From positions 209,496 to 273,495 of the forward strand of contig JAENRP010000017.1 in the NCBI GenBank assembly GCA_024741835.1: a stretch of DNA of 64,000 nucleotides, in the 5' to 3' direction. This DNA is from Diplocarpon mali (lineage: Eukaryota; Ascomycota; Leotiomycetes; Helotiales; Drepanopezizaceae). Below are positions 11,720 through 23,383 of this stretch, one piece after another. The translations under genes and the position numbers were made by a program. Position 1 is the stretch's first letter; the number at the start of each line of letters is the position of its first letter. A model generated the notes under the pieces. The model was not told where the DNA came from. It searched no databases and saw only the letters and a program-made list of their open reading frames with translations.

Positions 11720-13182
11720 ATGGGGGAAGACACAACCGCCATCGATCGGCTCCGCGCCCTCTTCGGTAACTCGAGCAGCGAGCAACGATACGAGCCTCTT
11801 GATGAGGACCTCCCGAACCACGACGACGATGTGCGGAGACCGATCCTGATTGCGCCGGAGGGCGAGGAGGCAGGCGAGGAATTCTCATGGTTCGAATACT
11901 CGATTTTCCTCCTGCTAGGAATAGCTATGCTCTGGGCGTGGTAAGTCGCAGACCTCCAAACGAAGAATCGCAGCTCATAGGATGATATAGGAACATGTTC
12001 CTGGCAGCCGCGCCCTACTTTCAGACCAGATTCGCAGACAACCCCAAAATTCTCGGATCCTTTCAGTCCGCCATTACCTCTGTTGGCTGCGTGACGAACC
12101 TCGCATCGATGCTTATTCTCGGACAGCTACAAGCAAAGGCTTCCTACCCCAAGCGAATCTTCAGCGCCCTCGTCCTCAATCTTGTTGTGTTCACCCTTCT
12201 GTCGATATCCGTCAACTACTTCCGCGATGTCTCAGCAACCGGTTACTTCATCTTTACTCTCATCATGGTCTTCTCCACATCTGTAGCTACCGGGTTGTGC
12301 CAAAACGGAGCATTCGCGTTCGCGTCGAGTTTCGGGAGGCCGGAGTATATACAAGCTATCATGACCGGGCAGGCCGTAGCGGGAGTGCTGCCTTCGGTCG
12401 CCCAGATTCTATCTGTTCTGGCAGTCCCAGCGCCCGATGATTGGACAACCCTTACCGAGGAGCTTGTCAGCACAAACCAGGAGAACAGGACATCGGCCAC
12501 AGTATATTTCTTGACGGCCACTGGCATGAGTGTCCTGGCTCTCCTCTCCGTCATCCCTCTTATCCGCAAGCACAACCGTATCCTGGAGAGCCAGATGATG
12601 ACATCCATGCACAGTGTCGAAGAAGCCGAGCAATCGAAGCGCCAGGTCGTAGGCATGTGGACGCTATACAAAAAACTTCACTGGCTCGCAGCATCAGTAT
12701 TCCTCTGCTTTACCATTACGATGTTCTTCCCCGTCTTCACGCAGAAGGTCCTGTCCGTGGTGCCCGAGGACCAAGCACCTCGCCTCCTCCGCGCATCAGC
12801 CTTCATCCCTCTTGGATTCCTGATATGGAATGTCGGGGATCTAGCCGGTCGATTGATCACCCTGGGACCACTGAACATGCGCCATCGACCCGTGTTCCTG
12901 TTTATCTTCTCAATTGGTCGAGTAGTATTTCTGCCGATGTATCTGCTCTGCAACATCATGGGCAGAGGCGCCATCGTCAACAGCGACGCATTCTACCTCA
13001 TCGCCGTCCAATTCCTTTTTGGCTTCTCCAACGGCTGGCTCGGAAGCTGCTGCATGATGGCCGCCGGCGAGTACGTGCTCGACTTTGAGCGCGAAGCAGC
13101 TGGCGGTTTTATGGCTGTCAATCTCGTGGCGGGTCTAACCGCTGGCTCCCTGTTAAGTTTCACAGCCGCGGGGATCAGTTGA
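11720..13182 (+). CDS. fun26: Equilibrative nucleoside transporter, Fun26 type
   Basis: Two exons (11720-11940, 11991-13182) joined by a 50-bp GT-AG intron give 470 aa. A soluble acidic N-terminus of about 55 residues leads into the first membrane segment (YSIFLLLGIAMLWAWN), and about ten more hydrophobic segments follow. Family marks are the motif around FGFSNGWLGS (about residues 417-426), the long loop before KLHWLAASVFLCF and the FFPVFTQKV stretch. Yeast Fun26 moves nucleosides and nucleobases across the vacuolar membrane; animal ENTs do so at the plasma membrane or lysosome. Localisation here is inferred. The length is normal for the family and the reading frame is clean. It stands alone between two long non-coding stretches. 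Confidence 0.92.
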
Positions 13183-14010
13183 TGTATTGTACGAAGCAGG
13201 GTATGATTCGGGGCGTTCTTTTAGCATTTCGAGGCGCGTGTGCTCTGTTTGGGTGGTAGGTAGAAGGCTTTAGATGGCGTACGCGGTGTTCAAATGACTT
13301 GCCATCTATGACCGTCTGGTCTGCCGGTCTTTGATGCTGAAATAGAGAAAGCTTTGAATATGTTTTCCTCTTGAAATTGCTTCTTATCGTCGGTCGCCGG
13401 TGGATTCGAATGCGAATTCAGGGGGTTGATGTTGAAATTAAGCTTGGTAGATAAATGTCTCCATTTATGGGGTGCAAACTGTGGTATATCTCTCGTCCCT
13501 CCATCTCAAGTGCTAGGAGCTGTAGATTTTATATTTACATATACATATCAGGAAACCTTAGACTCGCTATATCTTTTCTGTAGTAGTACGGATAATAGGT
13601 ACTGTAGCCCCGATTATACCCAGGATGATGATAGCATCGCTGTCCTGATAGTCTAATGCTGATCTTGCTTGGAACATATAAAAAGGTCCTCTATAATCTT
13701 CTGGCTAACTTATTTCTTGGTATTTAAGCAAATTGAAAGCCCTTACCTGCGCCTTCTCCTGCATGGTCTCTGTCACGCCTAAGCTTTTCCCAATATTGGC
13801 TACTCACGCAAACACTATGTAAAGCTCGTTATTTTCGATATGAACTAACCATCATATATTAATCTAAATACAACAGTGTCAAACAGGTAGTGCAAGCCTT
13901 ATAGAATCAAGACGTCTTCCTCAGTATAGTAGCAACTGTACTCTTTTCCCTGCTGACTGTAAGGTGTAGAAGCCTTCTTGATGATTTAATCTGCTCTAGG
14001 ATAATTTACA
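13183..14010. other. Intergenic region, no gene recognised
   Basis: The 3' flank of the transporter gene, AT-rich towards its right end. No open frame with recognisable content. Confidence 0.4.
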
Positions 14011-16045
14011 TTGTATGAAAATACCGATCTCCAGCACAGATATACCACAAGCATGTCTGAAGATGAGATTGAATTAGTGGTTCTGGAGGTGTTTTCTCCT
14101 AGCGGTGATGATCTTTACCTCTGTCCCTTTGTCTTGATCCATCCAAACTCTCCTCCCGCAGTCAAATCCAAGACTAAGCAGCCCATGAAGCGCGCTTCTC
14201 GGCTAACACAGCAGTGAAGCCGAGGACACTATCGAGGACTAAAGAACAGCGAATACTGATAGATGTACAAGGTTAGTACAACTGCAACGCGCTCAAGCAA
14301 GGGCGGGTGTTTTCTGAGTCTTCTTAGATAGACGCGTGTCTGGCACCAGACAGACTCCCATCAAGAATGGATCTCCCCACAAAGCCCTTGTCAAGCCCAT
14401 CACATCCGACAACTCTGGCGAGAAGCAGAAATAGAGTAGACCGTATAGCCATGAGAGAGCTTGTTAAGCATAAGATTGATGACGAGCAGGAAAGTGATGA
14501 TGAGTATCGGGAAACGCTCACATGCAAGTTCTTCGAGCGTGGATACCGCGAGGCAAATGAGAAGGACTTCAAGAAGCCTTGGGATCTAGGCAGATAATAC
14601 TCCTTTTCTACGGTACCAGTGGTTTTGCTTGTGGTGTTTGCAAGTCACCAAATCCTTCTGGAACCTAACTGTGTTTCTACAGCCTTGTCAACGCGCTGTC
14701 CTTCATTGACCTGCTGTGATCTTTTGATCGGGTCTCGGTCATCTAACATCTGAACCACCCCAGTGTGCCCTTCTCACTACGTCGACTCAACATACTGGCC
14801 TCCAACAAGACAATCACCCTGAGTTTCTTATCCAGGTTCTCGAGAGATACAATGTCCAAAACCGAAGCCGTTTGCCCGAAGGCTAAGGATCAGCAAGGCT
14901 ACGAGCGCGGCTCTTCATCTCGAATAGAGATCACAAAAAGCTCCTCTAAAGTCACCAAGAGAGCCGGTAGCATGGAGAATGCTGCTGATTCAATCTCCAA
15001 TCCCGCCTCTACCCGTAAGGCCCCACAAAGAGTCCTTGGAAGTCCCAGAACTCTGCGGCACATGATTAGTCGGCAGACCTGCAACAAGAACGGGAGCTCA
15101 GCAATGCCTTTGGAGAGGAACTATATACAAAAAGGCTACGAAACGAAAGGCGGCCAGTACTACCAATGTAAGTGCTTTAATATTCCTGGCATATTGAAAA
15201 GCTGTTTTCTGATATCCTAAGGTCCTCTCACACCATCCAAGAATCACGCTCCTGCAAGAATATCAACCACCAGGTAACTGGTGGCACGTCTCCAAGCAGT
15301 TGACGGACTTTTTCCCCCGCCTATCGTCTGCTACTATGTCTTATGACTCGGCCGTTGCGATTCCCATGGGATCTCAGGCTTTCGCCAAGTGGCGTCTGTT
15401 TATAAACAACGGCGATGAGTGTGCGATCTCAACTTGTACTCAATGGACAACTTTAGAACCTATGAGTGTGCTTTCAAATATCAGCTTCCTATCTTACCTC
15501 AAAGCTTCAATCTCGTTTTAGCACATGTATTTGGGTCTAACAGCGTATAATAGAGGAGTATTGGCGATACCTCTGCACAGGACGACGCCGTGCAGCCTCG
15601 GAAAGCAGCAAATTCCAGAAGCCGCATCATTGCCAACACCAATAGCCAGACTCATGCCTACGGCAACAGCGTTGTCCCTCCCAACGCCTTCACCACCGCC
15701 CCAGTCCCCGGGGATCCCTTCTACTACAACCCTGACTTGAGAGACTCCGACACGAGCGTAGGTATCGACTCTGACTACCTCACAAGTGTGGTCGACCACA
15801 CTCGCAACCATCCGACGATGGAGCATGGAATACTGGCAAACAATCGCCTCGATGCAATCGGCCCTTCGTTTCTTTGCCTCGCCGCCTCCTCCCACTAAGT
15901 CGACAAGAACGGAAACGCCCCTCACGTAACCTCCGTACTGATCTCAAGCGCTTCTCACCAGACTATACCCGGCCAAGAGGCTGACGAGTACACAGACGTC
16001 GAAAGCAACCCGTTGAATCAACAAGAAACCGACAGCTACAGCTAG
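14011..16045 (+). pseudogene. Degenerate multi-exon gene of unknown family
   Basis: Several protein-like stretches lie in order on the plus strand, in different frames or separated by stops. They are MSEDEIELVVLEVFSPSGDD (from about 14053), TPIKNGSPHKALVKPITSDN (about 14357), HKIDDEQESDDEYRETLTCK (about 14470), a Ser/Lys-rich block (14851-15170), AFAKWRLFINNGDECAIS (about 15380), AFTTAPVPGDPFYYNPDLRD (about 15688) and a tail PGQEADEYTDVESNPLNQQE ending at a TAG at 16045. The tail lies in the same frame as the preceding block but after one TAA (15896-15898), which a single C-to-T change of CAA would explain. Some breaks could be introns, for example a donor at 15169 with an acceptor near 15222. 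I do not recognise the family. The repeated in-frame stops point to decay rather than a working gene. Confidence 0.4.
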
Positions 16046-16492
16046 GGACTGGGTAGACCATGCGCAGTAAACAAGAGTGAGCATGATTGAGATCAGGTGA
16101 TCCTTCAGCAAGTCGGGTTTCTGGAGTGATTACCGAACGTCGATCTTTTCATTCTTCTTTTTCTATTCTTCTTCTTTTCTTCTAAGGGCAAGAGTTGAAT
16201 ATCAGGGTTTTAGCTCGTAGGTGGTTAATTTCAATGCTAGTTCTGCAACGCGGGGTGTGTGTGCTTCTCAAAGTAACGAAGCTGTGAAGATGCTGTGATG
16301 AGAGTGTGGTGTGGTTTGGGGCCATGGTCGGGTCGGGATACTGGGTACTTGGCTTGAATAAGTATGCAGGTCCAGCTAATTACTCAGATGGGGAGAGGAG
16401 CGTGGGAATGGGGAATGATGAATAGAGAAAAGAGCCCCAGGATTGGCTGTGCTAGATGCGTCCACCCGTGTCTGGATATCTCTGCTCCGGAC

Positions 16493-16519
16493 GAGAATCG
16501 GAATCGGAATCGGAATCGG
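16493..16519 (+). repeat. (GAATCG)n hexamer repeat
   Basis: Four near-perfect tandem copies of the hexamer GAATCG ending in GGGG. On the plus strand it could encode alternating Glu/Ser or Ile/Gly, but it sits in no recognised gene. Confidence 0.85.
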
Positions 16520-16596
16520 GGGACTTGAAATGCTTGTACGCGCGAGCCGGGGGTTCAATCTCGCGAGAGAAGACGACGCGCGCACGGCAGGAAGGT

Positions 16597-16645
16597 TGTT
16601 TACTGTTTATTGTTTATTGTTTACTGTTTATTTTTGTTTACTGTT
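16597..16645 (+). repeat. TGTTTA-type tandem repeat
   Basis: About seven degenerate copies of a TGTTTAC/TGTTTAT unit in tandem. Low complexity; no coding content. Confidence 0.85.
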
Positions 16646-17231
16646 TTGTTGTTCCGAGGTGGCTCGACTCGGCTCGGCTAATAAGACGCTAGCGCGTTGG
16701 TGTGGATTAAGCCGTCTGGAGGATTCTATCTCACGGGGGACATTATCTTGGTGAGTAAAGCTGGAATGAGAAGATCATGAGTATAGATATATCGAACCTA
16801 GGTTTGATGAGCTGTTTTCGGTGATTGTAGCGAGTTTTGGACTTTTGAACTTTTGCCTATGGTGAAGTAACTTGGCTCTCCGTGTAGTGTGATATGATGG
16901 GTACGGGAGGTCGACTTCTTACTACTTGTAATGATTAGGAAATACCAGTAAGTGATTGACTTTAAAACAGTCTTTTCAGTTGCTGCGGTAGCGATGGTAG
17001 TAGCTATAGCAGTCCCTTTCATATTGTGCCTCAGTAAATTTCGTGTCACCAAGGTCAATGTTGTCGAGGGGGCCGTCAGCTTAGCGAGTAAGGAATGTAC
17101 TTGCTATATTATAGGTACTGCGCACAATTAAAACATCACGTTTTGAAAATAGAGTATCATCATCTCTCAAGTGAACCCAGCGCGTCTCTGCTCTCTCATC
17201 CAGCCAGCCCCCCTCCTCTTTTCCACCTCTC

Positions 17232-17978
17232 TCAGACCCACTTCGCAACCAATTTGACCTTTGCGCAGGTAGCCGGGTATCCAAATTCCGGCGTATTAAA
17301 TCCCTTGATGAGCTGGAACAACTGCGGCAGGTTGGTACCATGAAACCACTCACACACGAGCCAGCCGCCGAACTCTGCGTCGTTTGTAATGATTCCCTTG
17401 GAACCTGCATCCACGAAGCCTGAGGTGCCGTAGCCAGCTCGGACGGACTTGGTCAGGTGTTAGTGGTTATCGCTGATTATGAATGCTTTGGGATGGGAGA
17501 AAGCTTCAAGATCGAGGTTTTGGGAAATGCTTGCCGAGGTGGTTTTGGAGGAGTATGACAAGGAGATTCAACGGGTACGTACTGTAGGCTCCCATCTTGC
17601 ATAATTCGTGTCCCCCACACTAGCGATGAGTGAGAAAGGAAAACTACCGGCGTCGAATTGCAGTTGGGTGTTATTCAGAAAAGCGCGTGTGCCAGTGATA
17701 TTGAATACAGGGTCGGCCAAGCCGGCTCCTGTGTGGTAGGTTACGACTGGATGGTGTTAGACGAACGAGTACTTGGGAAAGGGTGGATTTGTACTCTGCC
17801 AGCCGTTGTATTTTCTCATATGAACACCTTTGATTACTTGCATTGAGACGTAGAATTCGCGGGTGGTGTTTAGAGTACCAGGGACAAATGCCTGCCTTGA
17901 TGCAATGTCGGCTGGAGCTGCGAGAGCCAGACTGGCTAGAGCAGAACAGGCGAGGATGAGATTGTGGATAGAAACCAT
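17232..17978 (-). CDS. Small secreted DUF7907-type protein
   Basis: Three exons (17978-17795, 17746-17583, 17447-17232) give 187 aa. Introns of 48 and 135 bp are GT-AG, and each has a TAAC-type branch site near its acceptor. The protein starts with a clear signal peptide (MVSIHNLILACSALASLALA, cleaved near APA). After it come YNGWQIVTYHTGAGLADPVF, NYARWEPT, RAGYGTSGFVDAG and the signature FGGWLVCEWFHGTNLPQLF, which match my memory of the fungal DUF7907 family. Two cysteines remain after cleavage (in LVCEW and PATCAKV) and could pair. Members are extracellular proteins of unknown function. A TATA-like box lies about 90 bp upstream. It could be an effector-like or cell-surface protein; nothing here decides that. 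Confidence 0.8.
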
Positions 17979-18064
17979 TTTAAAGTTATTGTGTTTCTTG
18001 ATATGAAAGCGCTGATGCTGTAGTAGATTGTAGGATGAAAGAATCAGAGAAGGGTAGGGGTCGT

Positions 18065-18071
18065 CTTTATA
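18065..18071 (-). promoter_or_regulatory. TATA-like box of the DUF7907 gene
   Basis: TATAAAG on the minus strand, 87 bp upstream of the start codon at 17978. Its distance is reasonable for a fungal core promoter. Assignment rests on motif and spacing alone. Confidence 0.5.
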
Positions 18072-19448
18072 GCACTCAAAGTGATGATTGCTCAATATAA
18101 ATCATCACGTAACACTTCGCCTTCTAAGCTTGTGACCGCTGAGGATCTACAGACTGCATAGCCGGTTTGTGGCGCACTTCGTATTCAGACGAGCCATTCT
18201 CGAAACAGACAATGATTCAGTCCAAAGCAGGATATCAATTTGCGGTGAGACTGTAATAAACAGATGCCTATGTTTGTAATTGTTCTTGTGATCTTACGTA
18301 TAGTTCGTAGTAGTGCAACAGTGTAGAGTGTAAGCAAATATGGCTTTGAAGCCATAGACTGATGGATAAAATATCTCCCTCTTCTTGAATTTCAAGATGG
18401 ATAGACAGCTGATTTATATGGTGACGCTGCCCTGCTCAGCTGCTGCTCAGCTGCTGGACAGATCCAGGAAGATAGGAGGTACCTGTCTAAAGTCTGGGTT
18501 TGTGAGAGGGTTTTTGCTGGTGAGTACAACACCAACCTTGCCGGTTCATTCGCAGAGATCGAACTAGATGCCGTTCCAACCATAATTTGTGAGTCGATAC
18601 AGATAATGTGTCACCCCAGAGCTCCAATTTGCCCGAGAATAGTCTAAGGGAGAAGGGGTTGATGTGGCAACCCAAATGATGAATCTATATACATTTCCGG
18701 TTCGTACTCGATTCAACACCCGTGGGCAATCCATTTGCCTGATGGGAATGATGTAGATTTAGTGTTCAGCGAGGTTGTTGTGTTCGCTCATCCGGGGGGA
18801 GAAGTGGACCCTGACTTGCTTGGTCAGACAACATAGCAGAATGTAGCCGTTGCTTCGGAGCAGCAGAGTGCAATAATGTTATATCATGTTGGTAAGAAGA
18901 AGGGTGGGGAAAAAGGAATACTCTCGCAATCGTGTAGGACCAAAGGTGAGATCCAGGCTTCTCTCTTGAATAAACAAAAACATTGAACGATGCTGTGCAC
19001 GTGACACGTGGAAACCAAGGAATAAACTGGCACGTGCACGAGTACTATCGGCTCGGCCGATGACGCTTGAAAAAATAGGCATTGTCGGCGCTCGCGTAAA
19101 TCCCCACCCCTGTGGTGGAGAGGAGAATAGATCACAAGCAAAAAAGGTCTTCCGCTCCCCCTTCACAACATTGTACAACTTTCAACACACTCCTTCGCAC
19201 ACCTCTCTACAAGAATAATATATCCCACTTCGTGCTCTCTTGCGACTGACGACCTGCAACTTGTATCCTGCTTCCACTCTCGACAATCCGCGTCGCGATT
19301 CCCATCGACCCCGAGGCCTTATCACCCGAGCAAATCAGCAGAACCCGCACGCGACCGTAGAGAGTAACACACCAAGTACCCTCGAACCCACGCTCTCACT
19401 ATACAACGACCAGACGACGCTCTGCGCAGCGTCTAATGCCAATATAAC
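18072..19448. other. Intergenic region upstream of mdm34
   Basis: Divergent space between the DUF7907 gene and mdm34. It contains three CACGTG motifs near 19.0 kb, listed separately. The last 200 bp or so is pyrimidine- and CA-rich and probably the mdm34 5' leader; it holds an upstream open frame (19240-19479) that overlaps the mdm34 start. Confidence 0.5.
18998..19036. promoter_or_regulatory. Cluster of three CACGTG E-boxes
   Basis: Perfect CACGTG palindromes at 18998-19003, 19005-19010 and 19031-19036. The first two are one base apart. They lie about 410-450 bp upstream of the mdm34 start codon. CACGTG is the core site of bHLH factors such as Cbf1 and Pho4 in yeast. Which factor acts here is unknown. 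Confidence 0.6.
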
Positions 19449-21332
19449 ATGGCTTTCAATTTCAACTGGTCGCCGTTGACGGCAGATGCGGATTTCTACA
19501 AGAGGGCCCAGGAGATGCTCACGACTGCCCTTAATAAGTCACCAAAACCCCCCATCATCGTCGACGACATTCTGGTCAATGAATTGAACCTGGGCAGCGT
19601 GCCTCCGGAATTGGAGATACTGGAGATCGGGGATCTGGCAGAGGACAGGTTCCGAGGAATCTTCAAGATGTGCTATTCAGGAGATTCCTTTTTGACCCTC
19701 AAAACTAGGGTCCAAGTACGTCGCACCAGCCAGCCCTTCCCCTATTCTTTCAGGAACCTCCCTTTTTCGATGCGCTGGCTTTGCAGACCTTTGCGCGTAT
19801 GGATGCGCGCGCGCGGACTCGTGGTATCCCTGGATGTGGTATAACAGAGGCTAATATATCAACAACAGGCGAACCCCCTGAATACATACTTGTTTTCCAA
19901 GCCATCTTTCACGTCACCACAGCCCCTCGCGGCCTCTTCCGGTCTGACCATTCCTCTGCAGATTACTTTGTCAGAGATTAAGTTGTCGGCATTTATCATA
20001 TTGGTCTTTTCGAGGCAGAAAGGTTTGACGCTTGTGTTCCGAAATGATCCGCTCGAATCGCTCAAAGTGTCGTCGACATTCGACTCTATACCTTTTGTTC
20101 GAGATTACTTGCAGAAGGAAATAGAGAAGCAGCTGCGGACTCTGATGATGGACGAATTGCCTGCAATAATCCATAAGCTTTCGTTGAGACTGTGGTGTCC
20201 GGAATACAGAGCAAAGGAGGAGGAGGAGCTTGCACAAACTGGGAAACCGGACATTGAGGAGGGCGCAGTCGACCCGTTCGCGAGTCCCCCACAGGACGCC
20301 GTGGATTCAAGGGGAAACGTTCTGGATTCAAGCGAAATATCATCACTGTCCCTGGACGGCGGCTCGGAGTTCCATTCATTGTTTTCCCAGAAGAACCTGC
20401 TTCGCTTGGCCGCTCTCACGGACTCGCATCGGACCTTATCTCTCTTTACCCCTTCCATTAGAGATGCGGTGTTCCGGGCCTGGGCAGGACCATCGGAGCG
20501 TAATGAGTCTGCCGGTGCTTCGACCCCGGCAACACCAAGCCTAATAAGATCACACTCAGCCTTGGGCAGCACTAGCACGACTTATACGTTTACGAACAGA
20601 AGTTCAGATGATGGAAATGGCAACCTCCCATCTAGACCATCTCTTGTGAGTATGCACTCCGCAACCACTGGACTTGGTCTTGGTGCTGGTAGACATCCAC
20701 AGTCGCACAAGCGCAAGAAGAAGACCCGCATTGTTAATCTTCGAACACCCAAGACTTCTGATGATATCAGCGAGTCCGGAGATAGCGAGACTGCCTCTAC
20801 TGTGACAGCCTCGGAACCTATGATGTCTCCGCGCATCTCAGAAGAGCCGGAAGACAACATCATCGAGCCTCCGCACTCTCCTTCGCACCGAGTCCGCTTC
20901 CGAACAAGCAGTGTCGATCTTGCCGGGTCACCAAGGAAGCCGCGAGCTTCACATCCTCGCCCAGCATTGAACTTGAATACAAGCGCAACTCTTCCCGACC
21001 AAGCCATCTCGGACTCCACGTCAACAGCAGAACACCAGGAGCCATCGCGTCCCATCATGAATCGCGAGTACAGACCGGCGTTCCCAAGTTTCGGCCCTTA
21101 CCCGGCAGAAAAATCTACCGCGCCATGCCCATACCCAGCATCGCTGTCGTCTGATAACCCCTCTACAGTAGGAGGCATCCTCGAGCAAGCCTGGGTCATG
21201 AAGATGGCGGGCGAGATTGCCCGCCGTGCACATGATGACAAAGCCGCGCGGCAGGAATTCTGGTCTCAGCCCCGTAGCGAGAGAGAAGACACTCCGCCTC
21301 CGGCATACCAAGCGAAATCCCATCACCCATAG
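19449..21332 (+). CDS. mdm34: ERMES complex subunit Mdm34
   Basis: Two exons (19449-19715, 19869-21332) with a 153-bp GT-AG intron give 576 aa. The protein opens with the conserved [20 protein letters not shown]. The SMP lipid-binding domain covers roughly residues 1-200 ([20 protein letters not shown], the join [15 protein letters not shown], then [20 protein letters not shown] and [20 protein letters not shown]). After it comes a Ser/Pro-rich disordered region with a basic patch ([14 protein letters not shown]), and the tail ends in a conserved-looking block ([20 protein letters not shown]). Mdm34 sits in the mitochondrial outer membrane and with Mmm1, Mdm10 and Mdm12 tethers mitochondria to the ER and moves phospholipids. 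None of the partners is in this window. The start and length fit the family. Confidence 0.95.
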
Positions 21333-22505
21333 ATCCTTTTAGTCAGATCTTCTTTGTCGTTCAAACAGATATTGGACATGTTCGGAGTTGGAGAGTATCA
21401 CTACAGCCCCTTTTTATGGATTGTTTTAGCGTTTCTAGCGTGGTCTCCGAGAAGCCTGGTAATTCGAAATATTCATCTACTGGAATGGATGGGCTGAACT
21501 GGTCTGGCGGCTGTTAATGGCTGTGTGAGGCCTGTGCAATATGTGTATTTGGGAACCTGGGACGGACGGGGCGGCTTTGGCAGAGTGCGGGATGTATCAA
21601 AATGGCGAAGTGATGGAAGAGACGGGAGGAGAAACACAGTGCTGTATACTACTGTACGGAGTACACACTCTCGGGAACGGAATGGATGGGTTTGAATCTC
21701 TCGTACTCATCCTCATCTCTGAACTTTCCCCATATATTCAGACCTCCTAGCAAGTAGGATGCGAGTGGTTTAAGCTATGTCTACCTTGGTTATACCTGCA
21801 ATCTTCCCTGAAAAGGGAAAAAAGGTAAGTATCAATACACATAGCGATACTAAGCTCAAGCATATCCTTCGCCCGTACACTGGTTACTCCTATTTAGGTT
21901 CCACCAAAATATAATAATCCCACAGCTAAGAAGATAACTAGAACAATGATCTACCATACGTAAAATTAATAGATTCTTTCTTCTATTTCACCTTAAACAA
22001 AACTCTAATATATTGACTTGAAGCTTGATAGTCCCAGGTTTCGAACGTTTCACTTGCATCGCTTGTGCGCTCTTTTCCTCACTTCTTGAACGTACGTATG
22101 CTTTAGGCTAGAATCCATAAAGTTCACGAATCCCGGCTGAGGAGCTTGAGTGCGGCTACCTATAGCTGAATCTTCGCATTATTATCGATACGCGTCAATT
22201 CAAACTGTTCGGTATTTCTCCGATCAATCCGGCTTTGTCTCCCAAGGTCGTGAGGTTCAAGTCCGATCATCACGATCATGAGGCTCCCCAATTTTTAAGG
22301 TTTCAACCTCAACTTGGTACCTACTATGGACTTCGATCTGCTTCCATTCCACCTCTGCGATACAGCAGGCCAGAGAACTCTCCACTCCTCTTTAAACCTT
22401 CTTCTACCGCGTCTGAAACCCAACCCGAACTCAAATTCAAGATATCGCAACGATCGCCCTCGTCAAAGAGAAAAAAGGAGTGGCAAAGCAAAAGCCGAAG
22501 CAAAA
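21333..22505. other. Intergenic region, no gene recognised
   Basis: The 3' flank of mdm34 and upstream region of the DUF1993 gene. It is AT-rich around 21.8-22.0 kb. A long open frame starting at TTG 22235 runs into the next gene in another frame; it is probably leader sequence. Confidence 0.4.
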
Positions 22506-23383
22506 ATGCCCATCTCCTTGTACGAACTCACCATTCCCGTCTTCCTCAAGAACCTCCGCATCCTCTCCAAGCTCCTCGACCGCGGTCTAGAGCACGTGAA
22601 GGATGAGAGCAACGACTTGACGGAGGAGATACTCGTCAGCGCGAGGCTTATCGCCAATATGGAGGCCTTCGCGTACCAGGGTATATTTATATCCTCTCCC
22701 TCTCCGCTCACATGTCGTCACGTTCCCTGTCTTTGGTTTCGCTTCGTATGATCGAGATAGCATCTCCACCCCATAGCATATAAACCGTCCGGATTGATCT
22801 CCCCTCCCAGTACCTCGCTGACAGCAAGCCCCAGTCCAGAGCGTCTCGCGCACCGCCACGAGCTTCCTCTCCAACGTCGGCAAGCTCGACGTCCCTGTCT
22901 GGGAGGACAGCGAGAAGACGGTGGCCGAGCTGCAGGCGCGCCTCCAGAAAACCGTCGCCCTGCTCGAGACGGTCAGGCCGGAGGATGTTGATGCTGGGGA
23001 GCAGAGGCCGGCGGCGCTGCAGACCAAGTCTGGGGAGTTGAAGTACGAGACGGGGATTAGTGAGTTTCTTTCCGTTTTCTCTCTTCTCTTTTCTCTCTTC
23101 TCCTCTTTCTTCTTCTTCTCCTTCTCCTAGTGACCCTGGGAGTGAGGAGATACACATGGCTCCGCAACAACCCCATCCATTCCCATCCCTGCAAAACCCC
23201 TAATCTGCAAACCCGAACCCTTAGATCTCCACAGCGCACAGAGACTGACAAAACCCCACCTCCCAAGGCTACGCCCTCGAGCTCGCCCTCCCGAACTTCT
23301 TCTTCCACTTCGTGACCGCGTACGGCCTGCTGCGCAAGGAGGGCGTCGAGATCGGGAAGGCTCACTACCTGGGTATGAAGTAG
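22506..23383 (+). CDS. DUF1993 family protein
   Basis: Three exons (22506-22680, 22835-23059, 23268-23383) give 171 aa; both introns (154 and 208 bp) are GT-AG and keep frame. The start is MPISLYELTIPVFLKNLRIL and the end is ALPNFFFHFVTAYGLLRKEG followed by GKAHYLGMK, both matching the DUF1993 family. The fold is expected to be a small four-helix bundle related to DinB proteins. The LPNFFFH stretch carries a histidine that could bind metal. No biochemical role is established. The protein is of normal length for the family. The introns are longer than those of the neighbours, and the second is pyrimidine-rich, with runs of TTCTC. Confidence 0.88.

Larger units (their letters stand above)
16046..17231. 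other. Intergenic region with low-complexity repeats
   Basis: Contains two short repeats listed separately (16493-16519 and 16597-16645) and a pyrimidine-rich stretch near 16150-16185. The flanking gene on the right ends at 17232. No coding sequence recognised. Confidence 0.45.

Noticed and set aside
19240..19479. Open frame just upstream of mdm34
   Set aside because: It overlaps the mdm34 start in another frame and sits in the probable 5' leader. It may act as a uORF, but there is no sign of a conserved protein.
22254..22264. GGTTCAAGTCC, like a tRNA T-loop
   Set aside because: The flanking bases do not form the T-stem or acceptor stem, so there is no tRNA gene here.
22235..22606. Open frame from TTG with a Lys/Ser-rich product
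   Set aside because: It has no ATG at its start, overlaps the first exon of the DUF1993 gene in another frame, and is probably leader sequence.
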